Assembly: GCF_040549525.1 (NCBI RefSeq) | Contig: NZ_JBEPTM010000003.1 | Span: forward strand, 310,001 to 374,000 | Source of the DNA: Lacisediminihabitans sp040549525 | GTDB taxonomy: Bacteria; Actinomycetota; Actinomycetes; Actinomycetales; Microbacteriaceae | DNA: 64,000 nt | Direction of reading: 5' to 3' | Shown: positions 1-8,738 of the stretch, one piece after another | Numbering within the stretch: position 1 is the stretch's first letter | Layout of the letters: every line of letters begins with the position of its first letter | The notes under the pieces: generated by a model | Database searches by the model: none | What the model saw: only the letters and a program-made list of their open reading frames with translations | What the model was told of the DNA's origin: nothing | Translations under genes and position numbers: made by a program

Positions 1-1850
1 CTCACGAGCCACGCGGCCACGACCGCGGCCACCGTGACCGCGAGCGGAACGGCGACGACCAGGACGACGGCGGCGAACCCGCCAAGGATGCTGTCACGAG
101 ACCGGACGGCACCGCCGGCCGCCCAGACCGCCGCCGTCATCAGTCCACAGGCCGCCAGCGCCGTGACCGCGAGCACGTCGAGGCTGGTTGCGCGAAACAC
201 TTCGTCGTTCGGCCCCAGCGACCAGGCCGACGAGATGCTGCGGGATACCGCGCTCACGACGGAGGAGACGCTCACACCCAGGGGGTAGAGCAACGCGAAC
301 GCCGCCACGGTTGCGGCCGAGACGGTGGCGACCGCGAGGCTGCGGCGATGCGTGATCACGGTGCCCGGGGAGTGTCTGGATCGCCGCCAGAGCCATTCCC
401 CCGCGAGGGTGGCCAGCACGGCCCAGACCGGGGCGAGGATCACGACCGCGGTGAGGTCGCCGAAGCGGAGTGCTCCCGCGGCAACGGCCACTGCTGCGCT
501 CACCCCGGCGACAGCGGCGAAGACTCTGGCGAAGCCAGCGGCGACGACGGTGGCGGCGGAGACGGTTGCGGCGGAGACGGTGGTGGGGAGCCCAGAAGGA
601 TCGCGGGGATCTGAGCCCACGAGCCTGGCCTGAAGGGCGCTGAGCACCGCCACCACCAGGTACGCCGGTGTCGACGCCCAGGGCCGGCCGGGCGCCAGCG
701 TCGCGGCCGCGACGAGCGCGCCGACCAGGGCTCCGCCGGTGAAACCGAGCACCAACAGGCGCTCGGCACGACCGGAGAGGGCCGCTCGTGTGGCGGTCGC
801 CGGGCGCCCGGTGAAGCGATGCGCGACGCCCGCCAGTGCCGCAGCGGCGAACGCGACGAAGACCCGGGTGCCGTCATCCGCGCCATCGGCCAGTCCGCCG
901 ACCACCAGGGCGGTCCCCGGAACCATGGCCACGAATCCGATCAGGTGGGCGGTGCGGAGACCGGAGAATCGGTGCCACGCCAGGAAGCCCGCTGCGGTCA
1001 CGAGCAGGGTCGCTCCCCAGAACGCAGTGACGTCCGTCGACCCCAACGAGAAGAAGTCGTTGGCGCGGATGGCGAAGGCGTCGAGATAGACGAGAACCAC
1101 CGCGAGCACCGCGATGCCCTCGGCGGTCGAAGCGAGAGAGCGGCGGCGCAGCGTCGAGGCGACCACGAAGGAGGCGATCGTGACGCCGGCGATGACGAGC
1201 GATCGGCCCAGGATGCCGAAATTGATGAAGGCATAGACGAGGAAGAAGATCGCTGCGACCGACAGGAGTGAGATGCCGACGATGAGCAGGATCACCTGCA
1301 CGCTCGAGCGTCGGGGAGCCGGTGCCCTCGGGTCGGTCGTCTGAGGGTGTGCCCCCTCGGGGGCAGACGGCTCCGGTCGAGTCGCCCCGCGGACGTCGGC
1401 GGGGGTGCCGCCCGCTCGCGCAGCGGGCGCCAGCGGAGCGGAAATGAGGGCACCGAAGGAGTCCGTTGCAGCCGCCGACAAGGCGGGGGCATCATCCCGC
1501 GCCCGCATGCTCGCCTCCCGCTGCGCCTCCCGCTGCGCCTCCAGCGCGACTATGGCCCGCCCCGTGTCGTAGCGGATCCTGCCGATGACCTCGAGGCGTC
1601 GGTCGAGGAGCTCTGCGCTCTGCTGGGAGAGGGTGGCGAGCTCGGCGGCTGCGGGATGAGAGAGGTCCAGTCGGCAATCCTGGCAGGCCCCGTCTACCAG
1701 CGGCGAGAAACAGGCGGGGCATCGCGCGGCGTCGGTGAGGTCGGCGGGAGTGCGCGGGAACAGCACACGGCCGGCGAAGCGGCGAAGATCGAGCCCGGTC
1801 GGCGTGCCTCCAGGGGCACCCGGAGCGCTCGGTGGATCTGTCTCGGCCAT
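1..1850 (-). CDS. SCO7613-type zinc-ribbon polytopic membrane protein (C-terminus cut by window edge)
   Basis: Reading the minus strand from ATG at 1848-1850 gives an uninterrupted frame to the window edge (at least 616 codons), so the C-terminus is missing. The N-terminus carries two CxxC pairs (Cys44, Cys47, Cys56, Cys59), a zinc ribbon. A charged, Ala/Glu/Arg-rich helical stretch follows, then a Pro-rich linker, and from about residue 175 a long series of Ala/Val/Leu-rich membrane helices fills the rest. This matches actinobacterial membrane proteins named after the SCO7613 C-terminal domain, whose role is unknown. The ribbon should be cytoplasmic. It is transcribed divergently from the pentapeptide gene at 1971. 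The frame is certain; the family name is from memory. Confidence 0.8.
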   Translation of the reverse strand, partial: MAETDPPSAPGAPGGTPTGLDLRRFAGRVLFPRTPADLTDAARCPACFSPLVDGACQDCRLDLSHPAAAELATLSQQSAELLDRRLEVIGRIRYDTGRAIVALEAQREAQREASMRARDDAPALSAAATDSFGALISAPLAPAARAGGTPADVRGATRPEPSAPEGAHPQTTDPRAPAPRRSSVQVILLIVGISLLSVAAIFFLVYAFINFGILGRSLVIAGVTIASFVVASTLRRRSLASTAEGIAVLAVVLVYLDAFAIRANDFFSLGSTDVTAFWGATLLVTAAGFLAWHRFSGLRTAHLIGFVAMVPGTALVVGGLADGADDGTRVFVAFAAAALAGVAHRFTGRPATATRAALSGRAERLLVLGFTGGALVGALVAAATLAPGRPWASTPAYLVVAVLSALQARLVGSDPRDPSGLPTTVSAATVSAATVVAAGFARVFAAVAGVSAAVAVAAGALRFGDLTAVVILAPVWAVLATLAGEWLWRRSRHSPGTVITHRRSLAVATVSAATVAAFALLYPLGVSVSSVVSAVSRSISSAWSLGPNDEVFRATSLDVLAVTALAACGLMTAAVWAAGGAVRSRDSILGGFAAVVLVVAVPLAVTVAAVVAAWLV

Positions 1851-1970
1851 GTCTTGGTTCCCCCTCGAACGGCGTCCGATCAGGTTAGTGGCTGGCGAGC
1901 GCGAGGATCAATCAGCTCGCGATTCGGTGCAGGAACGGATGGCCCAGGCCGAGGTGGAAGAGTGGAGGGC

Positions 1971-2624
1971 GTGACCGCTCCCGCCAAAGCCCCCCGGATG
2001 CCGTTCCTCTCCCTCCCGCCCCTCGACGAGACCGACGGCACACTGCTCACCCGCAGCGACGAGAGGGACCGCGAGCACTACGGGGAGAGCGACCTCACCG
2101 GATACGACCTCACGGCCAGCCTCTTTACCGAGTGCGACTTCTCGGCGGTGACCCTTGACGACGCACAATTGCGGGGCGCACGGTTCGTCGAGTGCCGCCT
2201 CTCGGACTCCTTCGCCCCCTCGCTGCTCGCCGCGCGCACGACCTGGCGTGAGGTGGTGATCGTCGATCCCCGCTGGGGTTCGGCGGAACTCTTCGAGGCG
2301 AACATCACCTCACTGCATCTGCGTGGGGGCAAGATCGACTACCTCAATCTGCGCACATCCACCATCACCGACCTGCTGATCGAAGACTGCACGATCACCG
2401 ACCTCGATCTCGGAGGCTGCCGCGGCACGCGCATCGCCCTGCGCAACTGCCGGGTGGAGACTCTGGATGTCACCAGGGCGACGCTGGCGGATGTCGACCT
2501 CAGATCGACGAGCCTCGCAACGGTGAACGGACTCGAGGGCTTGAGGGGTGTCACGATCGACGACTACCAGCTCTCCCTGTTCGCCCCGCTCCTCGCTTCC
2601 CACCTCGGTCTCATCGTCGACTGA
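1971..2624 (+). CDS. Pentapeptide repeat-like protein
   Basis: 217 residues from GTG at 1971. From about residue 35 the sequence shows the A(D/N)LxX rhythm of pentapeptide repeats (DLTGYDLTAS, ECDFSAVTLDDAQLRGARF, then NLRTS, DLDLGG, DVDLRS), which fold as a right-handed beta helix. No enzymatic motif or signal peptide is visible, so it is probably a soluble cytoplasmic protein. The open frame continues upstream, but that part is compositionally noise and lies under the start of the opposite-strand gene. GTG 1971 follows an AG-rich stretch (gaggtggaagagtggaggg); ATG 1998 is an alternative start. It ends 26 bases before the convergent MOSC gene. Molecular function unknown. Confidence 0.75.
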   Translation: MTAPAKAPRMPFLSLPPLDETDGTLLTRSDERDREHYGESDLTGYDLTASLFTECDFSAVTLDDAQLRGARFVECRLSDSFAPSLLAARTTWREVVIVDPRWGSAELFEANITSLHLRGGKIDYLNLRTSTITDLLIEDCTITDLDLGGCRGTRIALRNCRVETLDVTRATLADVDLRSTSLATVNGLEGLRGVTIDDYQLSLFAPLLASHLGLIVD

Positions 2625-2650
2625 TGCACACCACCGGCGCGACTCGGCGA

Positions 2651-3196
2651 TCAGACCGCGACCAGCGCACGAAAGGGCTCCGCCGGCAGAGTGACCCGCA
2701 GGGAATCCCCGGGGAGCACCACCCCTCCGCTGAGCACGATGCCCATGATGCCCGCCCGTGACTGCGTGCGGCCCGACTCATCCACCCCGAACACCGCCTT
2801 CACCAGTCCGGGCTGGAAGCCGTTGATCTGGCTGCAGGGGCTTCGCTTGCCGGTGATCTCGATGCTCGCTTCGCCGCCCAGGTGCAGGATGCTTCCGGTG
2901 GGCAGCCCCATCAGGTCGATTCCGCGCGTCGTCACGTTCTCGCCGAGCTCACCCGGTGCGATCACCCAGCCGGCTGTCGCGAGGTCGTCATAGAGCTCGA
3001 CGCCGATCAGGTGAACCTGGCAGAGATTGGCCCGCGTCGGGTCCTTCTTCACGAGATACCGGTGCTGTGTCGTCGCCCCACAGTGCGCATCGCCGTCGAT
3101 TCCGAGACCGTCGAGGAGCACTATCCGGTCCACCACGGGCTTGCTGAACCGGTGACGGTCATCTCGGCTCACCGAGACCACGGAAGGAGTGCGCAT
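2651..3196 (-). CDS. MOSC domain-containing protein
   Basis: 181 residues covering essentially one MOSC domain. Typical features are the N-terminal DGLGIDGDAHCG and RYLVKKD stretches, the LGENVTTRGIDLMGLP motif and a conserved cysteine in GKRSPCSQI. MOSC domains bind a sulfide or molybdenum-cofactor-related ligand on a conserved Cys and occur in Moco sulfurases and in stand-alone proteins such as YiiM, which detoxifies N-hydroxylated bases. This single-domain form resembles the stand-alone group. It is divergent from the valine catabolic operon; the 103-bp gap between them holds two tandem palindromes close to the operon side. No molybdenum genes are nearby, so the substrate is not predicted. 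Confidence 0.85.
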   Translation of the reverse strand: MRTPSVVSVSRDDRHRFSKPVVDRIVLLDGLGIDGDAHCGATTQHRYLVKKDPTRANLCQVHLIGVELYDDLATAGWVIAPGELGENVTTRGIDLMGLPTGSILHLGGEASIEITGKRSPCSQINGFQPGLVKAVFGVDESGRTQSRAGIMGIVLSGGVVLPGDSLRVTLPAEPFRALVAV

Positions 3197-3248
3197 ATGG
3201 TCATTCTCGCAAGCGGCGCGGCCCTCATCATTCGCATTTTTCTGAAAG

Positions 3249-3290
3249 TACTCGGAAGTCCTAGTAAAAATACTCGGAAGTCCTAGTAAA
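3249..3290 (+). promoter_or_regulatory. Two tandem palindromic operators before the valine operon
   Basis: The same 20 bases occur at 3249-3268 and 3271-3290, 22 bp apart (two helical turns). Each copy contains ACTCGGAAGTCCTAGT, a palindrome with 7-base arms around AG and one mismatch. The second copy overlaps the putative -10 element TAAATT (3287-3292). This placement suits a dimeric repressor, for example TetR-type, controlling the acyl-CoA dehydrogenase operon. No regulator gene lies next to it, and the protein is not identified. Confidence 0.65.
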
Positions 3291-3299
3291 TTGGGGGAG
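3287..3299 (+). promoter_or_regulatory. Putative leaderless promoter of the valine operon
   Basis: TAAATT at 3287-3292 fits the actinobacterial -10 consensus TAnnnT and ends 7 bases before ATG 3300. Transcription would start at or next to the A of the start codon, giving a leaderless mRNA. The alternative is TTG 3291 as start. The only Shine-Dalgarno-like run (GGGGGAG, 3293-3299) touches ATG 3300 and cannot serve it. Confidence 0.4.
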
Positions 3300-4436
3300 A
3301 TGTACGGAGTAACCGAAGACCAGGCGGCGATCGTTCAGATGGTGCGCCAATTCGCCACCGAATCGCTCGCGCCGCACGCGACCGAGTGGGACGAGACCCA
3401 CCACTTTCCCGTCGACGTGCTGCGCCAAGCGGGCGAGTTGGGCATGGGCGGCATCTACTCTCGGGAGCAATTCGGCGGATCGGGTCTCAGCCGAGCCGAC
3501 TCTGTGCTCATCTTCGAAGAGCTGGCCAAGGGCGACACCACGATCGCGGCCTACATCTCGATCCACAACATGGTCACCTGGATGATCGACAGCTTCGGCA
3601 CGGACGAGCAGTGTGCCGAATGGGTGCCGCAGCTCGCCTCGATGGAGGCCCTCGGCAGCTATTGCCTCACCGAGCCCGGGGTCGGATCGGACGCCGCCGC
3701 CCTCAGTACCCGGGCGGTGCGCGACGGAGACGACTACGTGATCGACGGCGTCAAGCAGTTCATCTCCGGAGCGGGGACATCGGCGTTCTACATCGTGATG
3801 GCACGCACCGCCGATACCGGCAGCCATGGCATCAGCGCCATAGTGGTGCCGGACGGCACTCCCGGACTCAGCTTCGGACCGCTGGAGAAGAAGATGGGCT
3901 GGCATGCCCAGCCGACCAGGCAGGTCTTCTTCGACGGGGTGCGGGTGCCCGTCGCGAACCTGCTCGGCCAGGAGGGCGACGGATTCGGTATCGCGATGAG
4001 CGGGCTGGACGGCGGGAGGGTCAACATCGGCGCCTGTTCGCTGGGAGGCGGCCAGGTGGCGCTCGATAAGAGCGTCGCGTACCTCAAGGAACGCAGGGCC
4101 TTCGGAGCTCCACTGATCGAGCAACAGGCACTGCTCTTCCAGCTCGCCGACATGGACACCGAACTCGAATCGGCACGCACGCTCCTCGCCCGGGCGGCGG
4201 ATGCCCTCGACCGCGGCGATGCGGACAAGGTGCGGCTCTGCGCGATGGCGAAACGGGTCGCGACCGACGCGGGATTCAGCGTCGCCAACTCGGCCATCCA
4301 GCTGCACGGCGGCTACGGTTATCTGGCGGAGTACGGACTGGAACGCATCGTGCGAGACCTGCGAGTGCACCAGATCCTCGAAGGGACCAACGAGATCATG
4401 CGACTCATCATCGGCCGAAGCCTGGCGGAAGCCTGA
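3300..4436 (+). CDS. Acyl-CoA dehydrogenase, probably isobutyryl-CoA dehydrogenase
   Basis: 378 residues, normal for the FAD acyl-CoA dehydrogenase family. Visible motifs are CLTEPGVGSDA for FAD/substrate binding (about residues 120-130), QPTRQVFFDGVRVP, RRAFGAPLIEQQ, and near the C-terminus LHGGYGYLAEYGLERIVRDLR followed by ILEGTNEIMR. The Glu in EGTNE (Glu361) is at the usual catalytic-base position. The following genes encode 3-hydroxyisobutyryl-CoA hydrolase and 3-hydroxyisobutyrate dehydrogenase, so the likely substrate is isobutyryl-CoA from valine, oxidised to methacrylyl-CoA with electrons going to ETF. ATG 3300 is preferred because a -10 hexamer lies 7 bases upstream; TTG 3291 would add three residues. 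First gene of a seven-gene operon. Confidence 0.88.
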   Translation: MYGVTEDQAAIVQMVRQFATESLAPHATEWDETHHFPVDVLRQAGELGMGGIYSREQFGGSGLSRADSVLIFEELAKGDTTIAAYISIHNMVTWMIDSFGTDEQCAEWVPQLASMEALGSYCLTEPGVGSDAAALSTRAVRDGDDYVIDGVKQFISGAGTSAFYIVMARTADTGSHGISAIVVPDGTPGLSFGPLEKKMGWHAQPTRQVFFDGVRVPVANLLGQEGDGFGIAMSGLDGGRVNIGACSLGGGQVALDKSVAYLKERRAFGAPLIEQQALLFQLADMDTELESARTLLARAADALDRGDADKVRLCAMAKRVATDAGFSVANSAIQLHGGYGYLAEYGLERIVRDLRVHQILEGTNEIMRLIIGRSLAEA

Positions 4437-5536
4437 TGGGCCAGGGGACGTCGACCGACGAGGACGTGCTGGTCGAGCGCCGCGGACGGCTCGGCCACAT
4501 CGTCGTGAACCGGCCGAAGGCGATCAACGCCCTGACTCACGGGATGGTGCAGACCATCGCGGCGACGCTGGATGGGTGGGAGCACGACGACTCCGTGTCG
4601 ACAGTTCTCATCACGGGCGCGGGGGAACGAGGCCTGTGTGCCGGCGGTGACATCGTCGCGATCTACACGGACGCGAAAGCCGGCGGTGACGAGTCGGCGA
4701 AGTTCTGGGCCGATGAGTACGCGCTCAATGCCCACATCGCCAGGTACACCAAGCCCTACGTGGCAGTGATGGACGGCGTGGTGCTCGGCGGAGGGGTGGG
4801 GATCTCCGCGCACGGATCCGTGCGCATCGTCACCGAGCGCAGCAGGGTGGGCATGCCGGAGACGGGAATCGGGTTCGTTCCGGATGTCGGCGGCACCTTC
4901 CTGCTCTCGCGCGCGCCCGGAGAGCTCGGCACCCACCTCGGACTCACCGCCGGTACGGTCACCGGGGCGGATGCGATCGCCCTCGGCCTCGCCGACCACT
5001 TCGTGCCGAGCGAGGCGCTCGCCGGCCTCGCCATCGCGCTGGAAACACGCGATGCTGCGGAGGCGGTCGCCGCCGTTGCCACGACTCCGCCGGTATCCGC
5101 TCTGCTCGAGCAGCGGGAGTGGATCGATGCCTGCTACGCCTCTGACGACGCCACGGAGATCGTGGAGCGGCTTTCGGCCTCACCGGTCGAAGCCGCCAGG
5201 GCCGCGGCATCCGCGATTCTCGCCAAATCGCCGACGGCGGTGAGCGTCACTCTGGAGTCCCTGCGCCGGGCACGAGCGCTCGGAACGCTCGAGGAGGTGC
5301 TCGACCAGGAGTTCCGCGTCTCCGTGCGTTTCGCTCGGGGCACGGAGCTCGTGGAGGGCGTGCGCGCCCAGGTGATCGATAAGGACCGCACCCCGCACTG
5401 GTCGCCGCCGGCTCTGGTCGACGTGACCCGGGGCGATATCGAGGCCTACTTCGCGGGCCTCGACGGCAGCGAACCCCCGATTCACGAACTCGGCCTGTCA
5501 TCGACGACAGCCGCCGCAGACAGGAGAACCCCATGA
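4436..5536 (+). CDS. 3-hydroxyisobutyryl-CoA hydrolase
   Basis: 366 residues, a crotonase-fold protein of the longer HIBCH type rather than a 260-residue hydratase. It has the oxyanion loop LGGGVGISAHGS (about 111-122) and the HIBCH signature MPETGIGFVPDVGGT (about 140-154, Glu142), plus the extra C-terminal helices typical of the hydrolase. It removes CoA from 3-hydroxyisobutyryl-CoA, giving free 3-hydroxyisobutyrate, the distinctive step of valine breakdown that keeps methacrylyl-CoA low. ATG overlaps the stop of the dehydrogenase by one base, so translation is coupled. The product feeds the mmsB enzyme encoded next. Confidence 0.88.
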   Translation: MGQGTSTDEDVLVERRGRLGHIVVNRPKAINALTHGMVQTIAATLDGWEHDDSVSTVLITGAGERGLCAGGDIVAIYTDAKAGGDESAKFWADEYALNAHIARYTKPYVAVMDGVVLGGGVGISAHGSVRIVTERSRVGMPETGIGFVPDVGGTFLLSRAPGELGTHLGLTAGTVTGADAIALGLADHFVPSEALAGLAIALETRDAAEAVAAVATTPPVSALLEQREWIDACYASDDATEIVERLSASPVEAARAAASAILAKSPTAVSVTLESLRRARALGTLEEVLDQEFRVSVRFARGTELVEGVRAQVIDKDRTPHWSPPALVDVTRGDIEAYFAGLDGSEPPIHELGLSSTTAAADRRTP

Positions 5537-6432
5537 CCAGAATCGCTTTTCTCGGACTCGGCAACATGGGCGGCCCGATGGCCGCCAACCTCGTGAAGGC
5601 CGGTCACCAGGTGGTGGGCTTCGACCCGGTGCCCGCCGCGCTCGACCACTCCACGCAGAACGGCGTCACCGCCGCGCCGGATCCGGGCTCGGCAGTTTCC
5701 GGCGCCGAGGTGGTCATCACGATGTTCCCGAGCGGAAAGCATGTGATCGACGCCTACTCCGATGGGCTGCTCGCCGCAGCAGCCCCTGGCACCCTCTTCA
5801 TCGACTCCTCGACGATCGACGTGGAGGATGCCCGCACGGCACGGTCCCTCGCCGTCGCCGCGGGCCACCGGGGGATGGATGCGCCGGTCTCGGGCGGTGT
5901 CGGGGGAGCGGCCGCCGGCACCCTCACCTTCATGGTCGGAGCGGATGTCGCGGACTTCGCCGCGGCGGAGCCGATCCTCTCCGTGATGGGCGGCCGGATC
6001 GTGCACTGCGGAGACTCCGGTGCAGGCCAGGCCGCGAAGATCTGCAACAACCTGATCCTCGGCGTCTCGATGATCGCCGTGAGCGAGGCATTCGTGCTCG
6101 GTGAGAAACTCGGCCTGTCGAACCAGGCGCTCTTCGATGTGGCGTCCACGGCCTCCGGCCAGTGCTGGGCCCTCACGACCAACTGCCCGGTGCCGGGACC
6201 GGTGCCGGCGAGCCCCGCCAATCGCGACTACCAGCCCGGTTTCGCGGGCGCCCTGATGGCGAAGGACCTCGGGCTCGCGCTCGGGGCGCTGGAATCGACC
6301 GGCACCGCCGCCGAACTCGGGCCGCTCGCGGCATCCATCTACCGGCGATTCGCGGACGAGGGCGGCGCCGGCCTCGACTTCTCGGCCATCATTAACACCA
6401 TCCGTGAGAACTCCGAGGGCAGGGCAGCATGA
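5533..6432 (+). CDS. mmsB: 3-hydroxyisobutyrate dehydrogenase
   Basis: 299 residues, the usual length for beta-hydroxyacid dehydrogenases. The N-terminal Rossmann motif is GLGNMGGPM (residues 8-16), followed by the family block DAPVSGGVGGAAAGTLTFMVG and the catalytic lysine in GQAAKICNN (Lys169). It oxidises 3-hydroxyisobutyrate to methylmalonate semialdehyde with NAD. ATG overlaps the preceding gene by 4 bases, directly after the hydrolase that makes its substrate, which strongly supports the assignment over tartronate semialdehyde reductase. The C-terminal segment SNQALFDVASTASGQCWAL resembles the substrate-domain sequence of 3-hydroxyisobutyrate dehydrogenases. Confidence 0.92.
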   Translation: MTRIAFLGLGNMGGPMAANLVKAGHQVVGFDPVPAALDHSTQNGVTAAPDPGSAVSGAEVVITMFPSGKHVIDAYSDGLLAAAAPGTLFIDSSTIDVEDARTARSLAVAAGHRGMDAPVSGGVGGAAAGTLTFMVGADVADFAAAEPILSVMGGRIVHCGDSGAGQAAKICNNLILGVSMIAVSEAFVLGEKLGLSNQALFDVASTASGQCWALTTNCPVPGPVPASPANRDYQPGFAGALMAKDLGLALGALESTGTAAELGPLAASIYRRFADEGGAGLDFSAIINTIRENSEGRAA

Positions 6433-7205
6433 CCGACTACGAGAACATCCTGCTCGAACGACGCGGACGCGTCGGCCTCATCACCCTCAACCGGCCGGAG
6501 GCGCTCAACGCTCTGAACCTCGCCCTGATGAACGACGTCGTGGCGGCCGCGACCGAGCTCGATGCGGACGCCGGGATCGGAGCCATCGTGATCACCGGAT
6601 CGGCCCGCGCCTTCGCCGCCGGAGCGGACATCAAGGAGATGTCGACGCAGAGCTACATGGAGATGTATCTCGCCGATTGGTTCTCCGGGTGGGACAGGCT
6701 CGCGGCCGTGCGCACGCCGCTCATCGCCGCGGTCTCCGGGCACGCCCTCGGCGGGGGATGCGAGCTCGCCATGATGTGCGACTTCATCATCGCCTCCGAC
6801 ACCGCCAAGTTCGGCCAGCCGGAGATCAAGCTCGGCGTGATCCCCGGCATCGGCGGCTCCCAGCGGCTCGCCCGGGCGGTCGGCAAGGCCAAGGCCATGG
6901 AACTCATCCTCACCGGTCGCACCATCGACGCGAACGAGGCGGAGCGGGCCGGTATCGTCGCACGGGTCGTGGCCGCCGACATGCTGCTCGACGATGCGCT
7001 CGCCACCGCGACGACCATCGCCGGCATGTCCCTGCCGATTGCGATGCTCGCGAAGGAGGCCGTGAACGCGGCCTTCGAGACCACGCTGGATGCCGGCATC
7101 CGATTCGAACGCCGGGTCTTTCATTCCGTATTCGCCACCGATGACCAGAAGGAGGGGATGCGCGCCTTCATCGAGAAGCGCTCCCCGCACTTCACCAACA
7201 GCTAG
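6429..7205 (+). CDS. Enoyl-CoA hydratase
   Basis: 258 residues, a canonical hydratase of the crotonase family. The oxyanion hole segments are AFAAGADIKEM and ALGGGCELAMMCD. Both catalytic glutamates are present: Glu112 in GGGCEL and Glu132 in FGQPEIKLGVIPG. In this operon it most likely hydrates methacrylyl-CoA to 3-hydroxyisobutyryl-CoA, the step between the dehydrogenase and the hydrolase, although such enzymes also accept crotonyl-CoA. Its ATG overlaps the mmsB stop by 4 bases. It contrasts with the second crotonase of the operon (9954-10736), which lacks both glutamates. Confidence 0.9.
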   Translation: MTDYENILLERRGRVGLITLNRPEALNALNLALMNDVVAAATELDADAGIGAIVITGSARAFAAGADIKEMSTQSYMEMYLADWFSGWDRLAAVRTPLIAAVSGHALGGGCELAMMCDFIIASDTAKFGQPEIKLGVIPGIGGSQRLARAVGKAKAMELILTGRTIDANEAERAGIVARVVAADMLLDDALATATTIAGMSLPIAMLAKEAVNAAFETTLDAGIRFERRVFHSVFATDDQKEGMRAFIEKRSPHFTNS

Positions 7206-7214
7206 GACGCCCGC

Positions 7215-8738
7215 ATGCCAGACACCACCCTCCTTCCCGGCGCAGTCGATACCTTCGCCACCACCCCGGGCCCCGACCAGCCCATGTGGATCGGCGGTGA
7301 CAAGGTCGAGTCCGCCACCGGCGAGTGGCGAGAGGTCACCAACCCCGCCCACCGGGGCAGCGTGATCTGCCGCGTTCCGGCAGCGGGGGTCGAAGACGTC
7401 GACCGCGCGGTCGCCGCAGCGCGCGCCGCGTTCCCGGCCTGGCGCGCCCGGCACTTCACCGAGCGGGCGCGGGCCCTCGCCCTCATCGCGGACGAGATCG
7501 AAGCAAGAGCGGAGGACTTCGCCCGCCTCACCGCCCTCGACACCGGCAATGCGCTGCGCACGCAGGCCCGCCCGGAGGTGACCACCCTCGTCGCGCTCTT
7601 TCGCTACTTCTCCGGAATCGCCGGAGAGGTGAAGGGCACGACGCTGCCCGCCGGAGACAACCAGCTGCAGTACACCCGTCTCGAGCCGCTCGGGGTTGTG
7701 GCCTGCATCCTGCCGTGGAACTCGCCCCTCATGATCGCGGGCTTCAAGGTGCCGGCGGCGCTCGCCGCGGGCAACACGGTGATCCTCAAGGCTGCGGATG
7801 ACGCCCCGCTCACGATCCTGCTGCTCGCGGAGGTCTGCAACCGCCACCTCCCCGCCGGTGTCGTCAACGCGCTCACCGGTCGCGGTAGCCTCATCGGTTC
7901 TGCTCTCGCGACGCACCGCGGCGTCGACAAGGTCTCCTTCACCGGCTCCACCGAGGTCGGTCGCGGGGTCGGCCGCCAGGCGGGGGAGCGCCTCGCACAT
8001 GTCTCGCTCGAGCTGGGGGGTAAGAACCCCTCGATCGTGTTCCCGGATGCGACCGCGACACCGCAGGACACCGACGAACTCATCGACGGATTGCTTCTCG
8101 CCTCGCGTTTCACCCGCCAGGGACAGAGCTGCACGGCCGGATCCCGCCTCTTCCTGCACGAAGACATCTACGACGAGGTTCTCGACCGTCTCGTCGGTCG
8201 CCTCGGCGCCCTGACGGTGGGGGATCCCCTCGATGAGGCATCCGATATGGGCGCGATCATCAACGGCAAGCAGCACGCCTCTATCGACGAGTATCTCGCG
8301 GACGGTCGGGCGAACAGCGCGATGACGGTGGCGCTCGGCGGGTCCGCGCCGACGGAAGGTCCGCTCACCGAGGGTTTCTACCACCTGCCGACGGTCTTCG
8401 CCGGTGCTCGCAACGACTTCCGTCTCGCCCAGGAGGAGATCTTCGGGCCGGTGCTCGTCGCCATCCCGTGGCGCGAGGTCGACGACGTGGTGGCCATGGC
8501 CAACGACTCCCACTACGGGCTCGCCGCCTTCCTCTGGAGCCACAACCTCGATGCGGCGCTGGGCACGGCCCATCGCGTCGAGGCCGGGTGGGTGCAGGTG
8601 AACCAGGGCGGTGGCCAGGTGGTCGGCCAGTCCTACGGCGGCTACAAGCAGAGTGGAATCGGGCGCGAGGTGTCGCTCGAGGGCATGCTCGCCGGATTCA
8701 CGCAGACCAAGCAGATCAACGTGCGGCTGCGGGGATGA
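7215..8738 (+). CDS. NAD-dependent aldehyde dehydrogenase
   Basis: 507 residues, full-length ALDH superfamily. Key positions are PWNSPLM and the NAD-binding lysine in VILKAADD, the FTGSTEVGRGV loop, catalytic Glu266 in LELGGKN and nucleophile Cys306 in GQSCTAGSR, then EEIFGPV and the C-terminal GGYKQSGIGRE. The Cys context matches hydrolytic, CoA-independent aldehyde dehydrogenases (betaine/GABA-aldehyde type), not MmsA, whose cysteine lies in GQRCMA. In this operon the likely substrate is an aldehyde such as methylmalonate semialdehyde from the MmsB reaction; that is inference. It begins 9 bases after the hydratase gene and overlaps the CoA-transferase start by 4. Confidence 0.85.
   Translation: MPDTTLLPGAVDTFATTPGPDQPMWIGGDKVESATGEWREVTNPAHRGSVICRVPAAGVEDVDRAVAAARAAFPAWRARHFTERARALALIADEIEARAEDFARLTALDTGNALRTQARPEVTTLVALFRYFSGIAGEVKGTTLPAGDNQLQYTRLEPLGVVACILPWNSPLMIAGFKVPAALAAGNTVILKAADDAPLTILLLAEVCNRHLPAGVVNALTGRGSLIGSALATHRGVDKVSFTGSTEVGRGVGRQAGERLAHVSLELGGKNPSIVFPDATATPQDTDELIDGLLLASRFTRQGQSCTAGSRLFLHEDIYDEVLDRLVGRLGALTVGDPLDEASDMGAIINGKQHASIDEYLADGRANSAMTVALGGSAPTEGPLTEGFYHLPTVFAGARNDFRLAQEEIFGPVLVAIPWREVDDVVAMANDSHYGLAAFLWSHNLDAALGTAHRVEAGWVQVNQGGGQVVGQSYGGYKQSGIGREVSLEGMLAGFTQTKQINVRLRG

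Noticed and set aside
1347..1970. Upstream extension of the pentapeptide-like protein by about 208 codons
   Set aside because: It lies antisense to the N-terminal part of the membrane protein gene and lacks repeat character; GTG 1971 is a better start.
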